Part shown: one piece after another, positions 11,506-24,600 of the stretch
Numbering within the stretch: position 1 is the stretch's first letter
How the letters are laid out: every line of letters starts with the position of its first letter
Origin: Anoplolepis gracilipes
Lineage: Eukaryota > Arthropoda > Insecta > Hymenoptera > Formicidae
Length of the DNA stretch: 64,000 nucleotides
NCBI RefSeq assembly: GCF_047496725.1
Contig: NC_132972.1
Coordinates: 13,221,001-13,285,000, forward strand
Direction: 5' to 3'
Notes under the pieces: model-generated
Databases searched by the model: none
What the model saw: only the letters and a program-made list of their open reading frames with translations
What the model was told of the DNA's origin: nothing
Program-made: the position numbers and the translations under genes

Positions 11506-14500
11506 TGAAACCTTAATAATTATTATAAGAATAGTATTTTGTGATCCACCTTGCGCACGTTCTGTATTCACGCAAATACCACCCTAATTACCACGTCAAC
11601 ACACGCTACTGCCGTCATTTCTATGCGGATTACATTCGGACGATTTCCAAAGGTGTCATGTAACGCGAAGAAAATACGTTCGACGAAATTCGACACGTGT
11701 GCGACGAATGCATGCGTTTTTACACAAGTCCGTTCGTTTCGCACACCTCGAATTTTAGAACGGTGCAGAAGAGCACGGCGGTTTGTTGCAGAGAGCATCT
11801 GTCCATGCCATATGCAGGCTCGAGTTGCCATGTCGTTTTATCGAACACCATGATTATTTTTCTGTCCGTATGATTAAAGGACATACATATGATACCGTGT
11901 ATACTGCTACTATAATTTGCACATCGACTGAAATACTGTCGAATAAGTTGTCGCATGAGAACTAACGAGAACTTTATACATGGATGTTTGAATTTTTTCA
12001 TGATGTCAATTTTCTTCTAAGAATATAGTTTCTAAAGTTTAAATGATTAAAAATAAATTATGTTTTGTGTAAAATAACTTTTAGATATGTAAATAGGTGA
12101 GAAATTTAATAATAAATGACAATATTTTAATTCATTATTATAACAGATCTTTTTATTCATAAATTATATATTACTGAGATCAATGTTTAATGTTAAAAAT
12201 TACAAAGATAAAACATTGTTCTATCAAAATTGATAAAAGAACTAAGTATATACTTAACTTTCCAGTAATGTAAAGTGATTTAACCATATCACTGATTGTA
12301 ATGTATGAAAATTATCTGAAAACACTTTATCCATCTACGATCAAAAATATGTTATTGATTATCTTAAATAGCGTATCCTTTTGATGCTATTTCTTTTAAA
12401 TCAACAGATATTCTTCTGACAATGAGAAGAGTTTAACATCTTTGATTTTAATAAAATCTCATAATGTACTACGCATTTTCAGTTTTTTACAATATTGAAT
12501 CAAAGTGCGGAATTACAATTTTATAATGATTAATGACATTTCTTGTATTATTTTCTGTATAAAAAAAATTAATACAAGATTATTAGATCACTGTATAAGT
12601 TTTGACTCTGAAAAATGCATTAATTGTGAGATGATATCGAGAAGTGTACTTAATATATGCAGATTTTAAACATGTTATGAAATAAACCGTGAGTTCTTGA
12701 TAACCGTTATTATCTATCATAATTCTTTAATGCATGAAGTCAATAATAATTAATCGGTATGAATAAAGGTCACCACCCAAGTTACAAAAAAAGATTTTAA
12801 AAATCTATAACCATTAATAATGGAGGCGGCAATCGCGATAAAAGGAAATAATAATTAACAATTTTAAAAAACATGCAAAAGATTATGAAAAAATGTCATA
12901 AGCATTACAAATTACTCGTACTTACGTACTGCACGCATGCATATATTATAGATATAGATGACTATATAAATTTACATCTAAAATGTCTCAATACTTATTT
13001 GTAAGAGTTTATTATGTATAATTAATCAGTTATTTAATTGCGACTAAAGCCTCAAAATACTCATATCCTGAATAATTTATAATATATTAAATGTTAGTTA
13101 AATTTAGGATGAATTTCGTATTTAAAAATATTTTTTATATTATAACATAGCCTTCTTTTAGATTATTGAAGATACGTTTTTTCTCTTAATATAAAAAAGT
13201 TATATAAATTTCACACAATGGGCAAAAAACTTGTAAATTATTTTTCATTATTTAAATAATATTGAACAAATACTTATACAAAATGTTGTATTTGTTAACA
13301 CTATATATGATAATATTTTCAATCAAACTATTTATTTACATATTAATGAACAGCACTGGAGAATTTTCTTTTGTGCAATTATTACAAGCAATTTTAAAAA
13401 AGATATCACTTAATCTAATCAATGATCATCTTTCGATAATATTTCGATAAACGTCTTTCAGAGCTTCGCCGTCAAGACTGGCGAAATGGAGTGAAGTCGT
13501 AGAAACCGATGAAATCGTGCTGATAAACGCGACACTTGCGATAGATAGACGACAATAAATAGCACGCGCGGTTTATCGCGGGAAATCCAGCAGGTTTAAC
13601 GACGGGGAATGCGAAGATCCACGGTTACTTCATGCCCGTCATAAGACGTGACTTTCGGATCCGCTCGAAGGCAAGAGCGGATCCGAGGCGGGGGGAGAGG
13701 GGGGAAGGGTTATTCATGGGACACGAAGTCTTAAGCTTCAGCCAGTTCTCCGGAAACTACATACCCGGTGTCTTTGCATAGTTCGCCATAGTTAGGAAAC
13801 TTGAGCGTTTTGGATATTAAACGCATCCCGTCCCGCGTCTGCGCGTCTCCCCGCAGGTTGCTCGAAGTGTCCCCATCGTTAATACTGATAACTAGATCGA
13901 CATGAGAAACCGTGCGACAATTTGGCGGGCGAAATTTCCGCCTTGTATATAATCGTCGTCGCACTGGCTATAATATATCACCGCACGTAGTTGGAGCACT
14001 ATTCGATCAGACCTGTACTATATACATATAATAGCGTTCCATTAGGATCATTGATTAGATCCCGTCATACAATTATCCGATTAATGAGCAATCTGTAATT
14101 ATATGTAAATAGCAATGTAACCACTGCGATGCAAATCCGCACGTTTGTTCATAATTAGCATACAATCCTCTAGCTCTTTTTTCTTTTTCTTCTATCTCGT
14201 GAAGTTTAGTTTTATATCTTTTACAAAGTTTGTTAGTTATAACAAAATTAATTAATATTTTTGTGACTTTGAATATATATTACTAGTCATACACTTGTTA
14301 AATAATATTATATATAATGTAATCAAAATGCGGTAATATCAATTTCAAAAATTTATAAACTTGTTTGGTAGCAATAATGGTTTGCAATTATTACGACTAT
14401 TTAATATAACAATAGCTATGAACCAGTTTTATTAGCTTTCAGTATTAATATCGAAATTTTAATTGGCCTATTCTATTCGAAATTTTAATTGGCCTATATT

Positions 14501-15610
14501 ATTTTATGTCTGATGATATTATTCTATATCTTATAATAGAAACATTTTTGAGCAAATTTGACAATTTCGCAAAATTCCATAATATCTGCGAAATAAACTT
14601 TCCCATCCCCCTTCCCTCGTGCGATCCTTCGTTTTCTCGCTGCATCCCGTTAAGTAATTTACTTATTAAATTTTGGGCTGACCTTTGGCATTCCCTCGGG
14701 GAGGATGCCATGGACGTTTGCTTTGAGGCAAATATGCTAAGCAGTGCGATGCCTAAGATGATGTTAAAGGTATCCCCAAAGGGTGAACAAACCCGCATCT
14801 TGCGTTATTAGTAAATCGCGTTTTATACATAACATTATGGCTTACTCAAAAAATGGCAACGTTAAGAAATCCAATTTATATTTCAAATACTTTTGGTATA
14901 TCATTAGTTATATATTATTAATAGCAGAGAAAGATATAAAATTTTCATTAAAAAATTCGGATAAAACACTTAATATAAATATAATAAATATAACAAACTC
15001 TTTAACGTTTTCCCTCTCCCTCCTCGATTTATTTTTTGAAAAGAACGAGTGCGCTTCTGAAAAAGATCACAATGCCAATAATCAACCAAGTGAATCGACC
15101 GCTTCCAATAGCTTTATCCTTGAAAACATGAAGGCGATGTTCCGTCATATCCTCCCCTTGCGTTTCATTGTGCGCGACGGTACCTCGACTAGGCCTCTTT
15201 AGCGTCCTTATGCTCGAGAGAGTAGCATTTGTGACAGAGCCTTTCGACTAAAAGGGGTTTGGATATTCGAGAAATAGGCACCATTGTTGCGCCTTCGCTG
15301 CTAGAAAAAGTTGAGAGCTTGTTTAATCGTCTGTGCGAACAAAACGGGTCGGATTAGTATTGGTGGAATTTATGTGTTATTCTAGATATAAAGAATAGAT
15401 ATGAATCGAGTGAATTTTCCTCTCCAAAATAACTGTAAGCATTACATTTAATGTGCAAGATGTTTAAAATATTTTCATATTTTTAGACATTTTAAGATTT
15501 TTGGCTCTCTCTACCTCCTTTTTTAATTCAGTATTTCTATCAAACCATATTAAAGCTGATGACATATTATAAAATATATTCAGTATTTTAATGTTTCATG
15601 TAATAACATA

Positions 15611-15647
<37 letters not shown>

Positions 15648-18600
15648 TTACATTTTTACAATACTACTTAAAGCAGATATATACATGAATATCCGTAAAT
15701 ATTTGTGACGCGTTTCTCGGTATATATTCGCGTAAATAACATACTCATTGTACTTATTCGATATTGCAACACGATGGAATTACATAATAGGAGATAAATC
15801 GCCACACAAGAATGCAGGCGGACATATTAGGGACGTTGGTGTCTATCTCGTTGTGTGGCTCGTGAGATCTGATCATGCCATCATTTATCAATATCGGTAT
15901 TATCGTGGCGATGTACGTGATTTTATTTTACCAGAACGTTTAACGAGAGAAAGGCGATCACATTTCATCTCATTAGTCGGCATGGCACGGTTACATCAAC
16001 GTATAACTATCGCGGACTCGTCAATAAGTCCAGAAAGCAGTTCCGAGCACGTTAATTAACCGTACGTTGTAACTTTTTTCGTTCCCGTGAAAGTCCAAGT
16101 TCCCGGATGAAGTCGACATTACGCGACACATAAAACGTATAATTTTCAATTTCCTAATCATAGGACTCGGATTCGGACAGTCATGACCTTAATGCTCTCC
16201 CGCATCTGCCAAACAATTTTCCATTGCGAATGCAAAATAGCTATCGATCATATTGGGCTCATTAGACATATTTGCTAATCCAACCACGCAATACGTTTCT
16301 TGAACATTAGAATGATGAATCGATAGAACAACCTCGATCTCACGGAAACGACAAATCTAAAATCTGGACGTACGGGTATCTCTTCTCAAACGGTTGAAGT
16401 TGACATTTGACCGGCGTATTTAAAATGTCGGCACACGATCGCGTGATATCTCACAATTTTTTTCAAATTAATCGGACGGAATCGAGAAACACGCATGCAA
16501 ACAAACACGTGATTCGTTAAATTAATCTTGCAAGAAACATGTTTTGTAGAATTGCTGTTTAAACTATTTAAATTAAAATTACTACGAGATAATAAAATTG
16601 TCATACTAATACCCGAGTTATCCAGCAATTTTATTAAATTTATTTTTTTAAACAATACGTAATTATAAGATTTTTATGCATGCCGGGAACCTTTAAATTG
16701 ATTACAGCATTATTGGAGCAAACAGAATGCAAATAGTGCAGAATAGTTGAGGTGAGAGATGCTGATTACATCTCTCAATCGAGGACACTCCGTCTCGTTC
16801 GATAGTTTTTTTCTTCTTTACATATACTATATATTGTACGTCCATCTAAATGATGATGACAGAACGGAAGATTACAGCAAAGGGAGAACAATTTGGCAAT
16901 GAAACCGAAGAGATTTACTTGTAATAATTTCTTTCGTGATGTGATGCTCGCGTAATAAAAATCTAAAATAATAATAGCAAGCACTCGTAATATAACCGTG
17001 ACACGAGCGACTCAGTCTGGATAAAATCACCGTTTTTTCCCTCTCTGGTAATCGTAAATTAAAATTCTGAGCATATATCCGTCTTATTTAGTTTCTTAGA
17101 AGACACTCGCTTTTGGTCCTACCGTATCCGTTTATCGTTTCTCGTATCGTGGCTGGATACACACTTTTTTATTATACATAAATTTTATTTGTATTGTGTA
17201 TGATAAAAAAGCGCATTTATTATACATATATCGAAATGGATTTCACAATCACAATTACATGAATGATAAATAAACAACTTATTGCGATTTTTAACAAATA
17301 AATATAAAAGTCGAAAGTATTATGAGTATCCTTATACTTTAACAAAGATTTTTTTTAAATCTGAATGCTCTGAAATTTTTAGTAATAATTTTAATAATAA
17401 TTTAAAAAAAAAACAAGAGATATAACAACAGCTTAAATTATTCAATAGCAAATATATTCAGTGCTAAAAATTAAAAGAATTGTTGATTCCATCTAATTGA
17501 ATTATTGTTATTATTGTATTAGGAAGCATCTTAAAATTCGTCGAAAAGTACAGCTCGCGACTTCTGAAACATCTCGTATATATCGACAAGTATTTACGAA
17601 TGATTTTAAACAGCCGCGCGCCCATATTCATCGTAGAGAATCACGCGAGCATAATTACGATCGGCGGGATTTATTAAAGCCTGGCAGCTCGTTCGTCTTT
17701 ATCGATGACATAAGAGAATTTTTATAGCAAGAGGATTCCTGCCGGTGTCCTTACGTGCGCATTCGCAACTTCAACTTTATCTTCTTCATTTTCTATTAAA
17801 ACCCTATTATACGTTGATTGATACAAGCCGTTGCGCGAAGTAAATTGAGATTGCAGAATATTTGCGGGACGAAAAGCTACACACATGAGTTCCGATGAAG
17901 AATTCGCGATAAATTAGAGAAGAAGGAAATAAGATCTCTTGAATTAATGCTACCATTCATTAAATTTATAGTAAATTTATCGGTTGACAAAAAAAGAGAG
18001 AGAGAGAGAAAGGTCCCATATCTTTGATCATTTTAATTTTTTTAAGAGTTTTGTTTAAGCATGAATTGTGCTTTTGTCGTGAGCTTAAATCCAACAATAC
18101 GACGTGTATAAGTCTTTTAACGAGTCATCGTCCATTTCTCAATGTGGTGAGAGTAATACGAATGTTGAAATATGTACGCAAGATAGTAAAATTCCGCTAC
18201 CTGAAAAGATAGATTTATATCTTCTTGTTTTCCTAACATTGTACATACATTCTATTTTGTAATCTAAAAATATAATTTTATTCTCTATACACTTTTATAT
18301 ATTTTTAAATAAGACTTTCAGAAGCATTAAAATAAATAACATAATCTTTAATTTATTGATATTCATGTTAACGATTTAATGATTTGTCTAACGTTTTTTG
18401 AAACTGATTTATTTTACAATATAATCTTTGTAACATTTGTATATGTATTAAATTATTATATATTGAAATAAAAAATTTACAATTAAAATTTCTAAATTCG
18501 ATTCTTGCATAAAAAATATACAGTCCATTGTGGAATATTATATTTACTATATATTGGCCACATTATATATTTTGCAATATAAGACCATCGTTTTCCAAAA

Positions 18601-21600
18601 CTTATCTGCATTTCTATTCTTTGCATCAATGGGCATTTTTTATAATTTTGTATTTAAAAAAAACGGAAGATATGATTAAAAACTAAATACTTGCGGATCT
18701 GTATGACATCAACAAAAATTAAATAATAAACGGAACATCATGCGATTTATTATCACCAGATGTTACGCAGTCATTGCGCAGAAATATGATTGCACGCATC
18801 ACATTCAATAATAAATATGAATAAGAATGTAAATATATTCAATAGACGTGTAATTTATACGCCGTGTCTGAGAACTAATTGCGGATGATGTTTCGCTAAT
18901 GACAGCGCGCGGTTATGGCTCACTGTTTTCCTCTCTCATTATCATCCTAAATACAGTACAAAATCATCACGCGGGATAGCAAAGATTCCTAACCGTCACG
19001 GATCCGTTATACCGGTGATCGAGGCAATTTTTCTCCCGTAGACATGGCAACCTTTTACTTCGTTACCGACCTTCGGCCTTTACCTATTTACCACCTATCG
19101 CCGCGCCGTGTAGTTCCCCGCAATACTAAATTAACGTTTACCAAGGATATCGAATTAGATCCCGTCCACGTGGACGTCCATGTTCACGTTAGTTTCAGCT
19201 GTAAAACTTGTCTTCGGTTTTAATCCTCGCATGTTGTCATATATCATATATGTATATGTATATTCATGATTGCTTTTAACTTTTCAGCTTTAATTTTAGT
19301 TTTAATAAGGACTGAATATTCTATCTTATTCTCGACGAAGTCAATTGGTTTGTATCTCTTTAAACAAACTGTTCCATATGTAAAATCAACCGCTACCGTT
19401 TGAAATTTAATCGTCAAAAGTAAAAAAGTTCAAAAATTATATGAATTATACAGGTTCGAAAACTTCCGAATATTTAAAGGCGGATTCTCTGATCTATTTG
19501 GTGACGATTTTTCATTAGCGAAAATGTTGAGGCTTCAATAATTTTCGAATTATAAGTGATTGAAAAAGTTTCGCAAACTAAACTTTGTGGAGTTTGAAAG
19601 ATTACAATCTTCAGTTAATCTCATTGTCAGATGAAGTTTACTTTAATAAAATTTTAATTTAAACCTTAGTTACCAAGATATATAATGATAAAAAAATTGA
19701 AAATTTGGAATTGATACTCTCACTCGACATTTTCCGACTCCGCTTGTAAAAGAATATTGGGAGATCTTAGGACACTATATATATTTATATTTGCATATCT
19801 TCAATTGGAGTTTAAAAACCTAATATAATAGATACCTTTTGATATTATTTTCAAAATACACGTGCATTTTTCGTAACTTGTACAAAATGTCTAACGAGAT
19901 TGAAAATGTGCGTTGAAACTAAAGTCCCATCACGCTGATTGAAACGTTATTTTTGATTTCAGAACATGCACGCTTCGTCGTTCCCGTATGACGGCGGACG
20001 TAGTAGCGGAGGTGGTGGCGGAGGTGGCGGCGGCGGTGGCGGAGGTGGTGGCGGTGGCGGTGGCGGAAGAGGCGTCGAGTACGGTGCCGTACGTCGTCCT
20101 GACGCCCTCCTACCGCCTCCGGGCCTCGACCAAACCGACCTCGTTCTGCACAGCAGCCTCGTTGACGACCCCCAGGTGAGCGACGATGTACGTAATCGCA
20201 ACATATTTTCTCTATTATCACATCCCTCGATGTCGTCTCTTTCGACGACATTTTCACCCCGAAGAATAGCCGCGAGACACGCAAGTATTATAATTGTTGA
20301 AAAACTATTCGTACATCGAGATGCACGTAACGACGGGTTTGATCACAATACGATATTGAGGGAGATGTATTATTAGTTTTTAAAGTATTAGTATAATAAT
20401 ATAAAAAATAGAAAACATTTTTATTCTAATTTGACGTGGAATTTATGATATCAAGATCTAAGTTTAGTAGTAGTATTCAAAAAAGTGAAGAAAGTGGGAG
20501 AGAAAAAAAGTTGTAATTTAGAAATTTATATAAATATTATCTTCCAGGTTAATTTTGATTATTAATCTCTCACAGAATAAATTTTTACCGATTCTTTTGG
20601 ATTAGTCTGTTTTTGCAAAATGCACAAAGTTATGTTAACAATAAAAGTTGTAGTATCCATTAAATAGAATGTACGCTTGCGGGACGGAATGTTGCGAAAT
20701 ATGCCTTACTTTGCTGTGGTTAAAATATTTTTCTTTGTCTTGCACAAGCATGTATCGTACAGTCGATCCGTTGTACGTAAAAAGTATGTTTTATGAAAAG
20801 AGTATTGTAATAAAGGGGACATCTATATTAGTATTATACTAGCTCAATATTAACAATTCTTGCATCTGTTCTGTGATTTTATCTAAAAATTTTATTTAAA
20901 AATATGCACATATTAAAAATATAATATTTTTTAAATATGTATCAAAGACTACTTTCTTTGAATATTAAACAATATTAAGATATATTCATACTTTTCTTGG
21001 AAAATATCTTGCGATTAATCCGACATTAGATTATTCAATGTTGGAATATCATAGTATTATGATGTAAAGGGTATTTAAAGAATTCTGACAAATTAAGTTA
21101 CTGCGATCAAACTATATATGTTATACAAATTCAGTAAGAAAGATCTTAAAAAACATTCTTGTATTATTGTATGATTATCAAAATATTTATATAATATAAT
21201 ATAAAAATTAAAAAGAGGTTAAATTTTTTATTTTTTAGAACACAAACGTGGACGATGGAGGGTTCATGAACGACCTACCACTACTAAAAAGTAAGTACTT
21301 ATTTATCTTTTTTTTTTTTATACTGTAGATCTTAATAAAAACAGAGAAAAGAATTTAATCATAAAATACTATCAATAATCGGTTTTTTGTCATCTATCGT
21401 CTTTTAAGAAATAGAGTCAATGTTATTTTTTAAATATGTATACCTAACGTACTCAGTAAAGATACTTTTGAATTGCGACCTACAATCTCGTTGTGCGTAA
21501 CGCAAAGTTAATTTTCTCTCGATCGCAGGATCGTTCGATTCGAAATTTATTCCTCAAGTAAATTTACACGTCGCAAGAACGTAAAACGCAACGCACATTG

Positions 21601-24600
21601 CCGATAAATACGCGCAGCAACTCGAAATAGCGAGCAGTAGCATAATCCCGATATAAAACGATCACTGCACAACCGGAAATATAAAGTAAGCGACTTGTCA
21701 TCCTTAATTAGAATTTATCTCTTGCTTACTCTCCGATGTGTCAAGGGTATGCAGACCAGATTTTTAGCCGTTTGTGAAAATAAGTTTAAGGCCACGCGAA
21801 TAAAAGTGACGCACCGATACATTTTTATGCGAACAGTCGTTCTTCTTGCAATACCGATCTACTGCGATAGAGATCGCAAAAAGCTGCACAAGTGGATTTT
21901 CTGTCGAAGAGCATCGTGAATTGTAGTACGATAAATTATCTACCACGGTCCGCACACGTCAAGTTCAATTCGCAGCTTCTTTCCTGTGGAAAGTTTCTAT
22001 ATGTGAAATTATACTCGATGTATATATAAACTCTTGGAAAAGATTAATAATCGAGATTTAAAAAAATGATATTTAAATATTGAAACACTCGTAATTAAAT
22101 TTTACGATAAAATAAATTTCTTACTCATTATATATTAGAAAAAAAACGTAGTTTTCTTAATTGTCATAGAATTTGCATTCATGAAATGTAGAGAGAAAAG
22201 AAAAATAATACAATGATTTCATTGTATTATTTTTCTTCAAGTACAATTTTTAATCAGATTTGCGCGTAAAATTCTACGTCGCGTAATTTTGAGCGAGTTA
22301 CCGGTCCACTGAGAAGGAGGATGTGTTACGAATCACGAGAGAGGCAGATTATAAGGAAACTTGCACCACGTCCAATTTCGCGAGCGATACACCTCTCGTT
22401 GGCGTGTCAATCCGAGATCGAATCGCGGCCAGCGTCTCTTGCGAAAGTATCACGCTAGAACGATCGTATCCGATCGGTGATCCGAGAAGACTAGTGGAGA
22501 AGTTTGTCATTACATCTACGGTCGAGATATGTAACTTTTGATTTGTGAATTAATTACGAAATCGTACCGCGTTACCGCTATCCAAATATGGTAGCGGTAA
22601 TTTTCGTTATCTTGGCCGACAGAAGATATCAAAGTTACTACGCACTTTCTCTCGATTGCGTGCGTTATGGTGCAAAACACGTGTGATTTAATTTTGCATT
22701 AAAACTTTAATTTTTAAATAATTAAATTAACTAATCTCAGTAGCAAAAAAAAAAAAAAAAAATAAATGAATCTCAATACTTTATATTGATCGATGTAAAA
22801 GATATTTATAAGAGAGCTTGTAATCATTGCATTATCAAATCGATATAGCGATTTAGCGACGTTATTTGGGAAAACGTTGACGGAAACATGTACTTTCAGA
22901 AGCTTCATATAACTCTTGTACGGCCCACAAACGTATTACGCGACCCTCGTGTTTCACGATGTAATTCTTTTCGCCTCTTCGGATCGTCGCGTCGCACAAT
23001 GGCCGAGAGCCTGCCAGGTCGCATAGAATCGCAGAAAGGACGTAACGTAACATGCGTAGAGAGGAGGTGTGAAGGAAAAAGAGAAAAAAAAAATACAGTG
23101 CGTGCCCGCGGGCGGATCGGATTTCGCTCATTGTCATTGTAATTTCTTGGCGGGGTGTAGTTTTCGGGGCGTTCCTCACCACAGGGGTATTACCCCACAG
23201 ATGGCTGTTTGTTCGAATGTCACCGAGGGTTATTATATGCCTCGTTACTCGTCCTGCCGACAGCTTATTTGACCAGTCTTTTTCTATTCTCGCTTCTTTT
23301 TCTTCTCGCTCTCTCACACCTTCCTCTTTGTCTTCCCGTTCCATGCTCCTTTTTATTTTCCGGAACTGGTATGAAATATGCGCAATGTCAGTTTTAATAC
23401 GCGTACAATATTATTTAGACGTTTGTACATTGAATTTCTCGCACGAGACGGTTTAATCCCGACTTATGGGCGTGGAGAGAAATAAGAAATAGCATTATAT
23501 AATTTATGATGTTGCTCCTTGCCCTGTCATGATTTTTGATCTTAATATCTTCGAGATTTCTCCATTAAATCAGATTTGTCTAAAAATTTATCCGCGCGAT
23601 AACTTTTTATGGGCGAAAAGAAATTAGATATATAAGACTCGCTACACTTGCTTCTGTCACATATTCCAATCGGCGACAGTAACAGCGGTGATATATATCC
23701 AGATGTACAGCTAAGCGCGTTCCGCTTCTCGGAAGCCGGTTATACAATTATCGCGGCTTACCTTGGCTCCATCACTCTACGACGACGACGGACGCGATCC
23801 AGTTTAACTTTACTACGATGTATCGAGGACGAACGGATTCTTTCTACTAGCGTCGAAACACACACTACGGGAGTTTTGATCATTAATTATAATACATTTA
23901 AATTAGCAGTCGTCAAAAGATCTTTAATCATTCGCAAACTATAATTTTGGTAACATATAAAAAAAAAAACTGTACATTATTTTTTTCTTTTTCAATCAAA
24001 TAACATCTGTGTCAATGTACTACAAATTTATAATTTTCAGTGGTATTGTAAGGATAATTATATTATATTTATAATATATATCTATTGTATATTGTACATT
24101 CTAAATTTCTCAGATCTTTTTATGTGTGTATTAATTATATTTTTATTTGATTCATCATCAACTTTTATAATTTTCCTAAAAATACTTTCGTTGTGTTTCA
24201 TGTTTAATAATTTATCATCTTTTTGTACTATGATGTAATCGAAAGAATTTTGTAATAAATTGATTGGTAATGATCTTTTTCTAAAATTGTTATCTTTTCT
24301 AATTATTTGCGGTAGAACTTTATAAAAAATATATAGTGAGTATAATATTATAGTACGTATAAAAAATTTTTTTTATTTAAAATTTACAACATTAAACAAC
24401 TTATCGAAAGCATTTAATGTTATGTCAGTCATAGTATCTCTATTTTTTATTTTAGTTTTGTATCGATCAATACATTTTTATTTTTATTGCTTTCGAAAAC
24501 ACCTATGATATATATAACAAACTCAGAAAGAAAAATCAATCCAAAAACTGATATTTGTTAAGAAAAAAATTTTACACATAATGTATAGTTCTAAAGAGAA

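Larger units (their letters stand above)
8357..19962 (+). other. TfAP-2: TfAP-2 intron 2
   Basis: This 11.6-kb intron begins with a (TC)14 run at 8389-8416, just 32 nt past the donor. It holds fold-back element 2 (9223-9875), GC-richer islands at 10,480-10,990, 11,530-11,970, 13,450-13,990, 14,570-15,330, 15,700-16,250 and 18,890-19,200, and a 26-bp tandem duplication near 14,455-14,502. No coding exon is recognised. The islands are candidate enhancers. Confidence 0.6.

Noticed and set aside
14506..15202. Two plus-strand frames around 14.5-15.2 kb as a nested gene
   Set aside because: No family resemblance, a competing minus-strand frame over the same bases, and no splice or start context.
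19919..20284. Minus-strand frames over the glycine tract (polyproline and Arg/His-rich)
   Set aside because: They are antisense shadows of the GGN repeat in exon 3.
22862..23344. 160-codon minus-strand frame in a GC-richer island
   Set aside because: It is rich in Arg/Glu from a purine-rich strand, with overlapping frames on the other strand and no recognisable domain.
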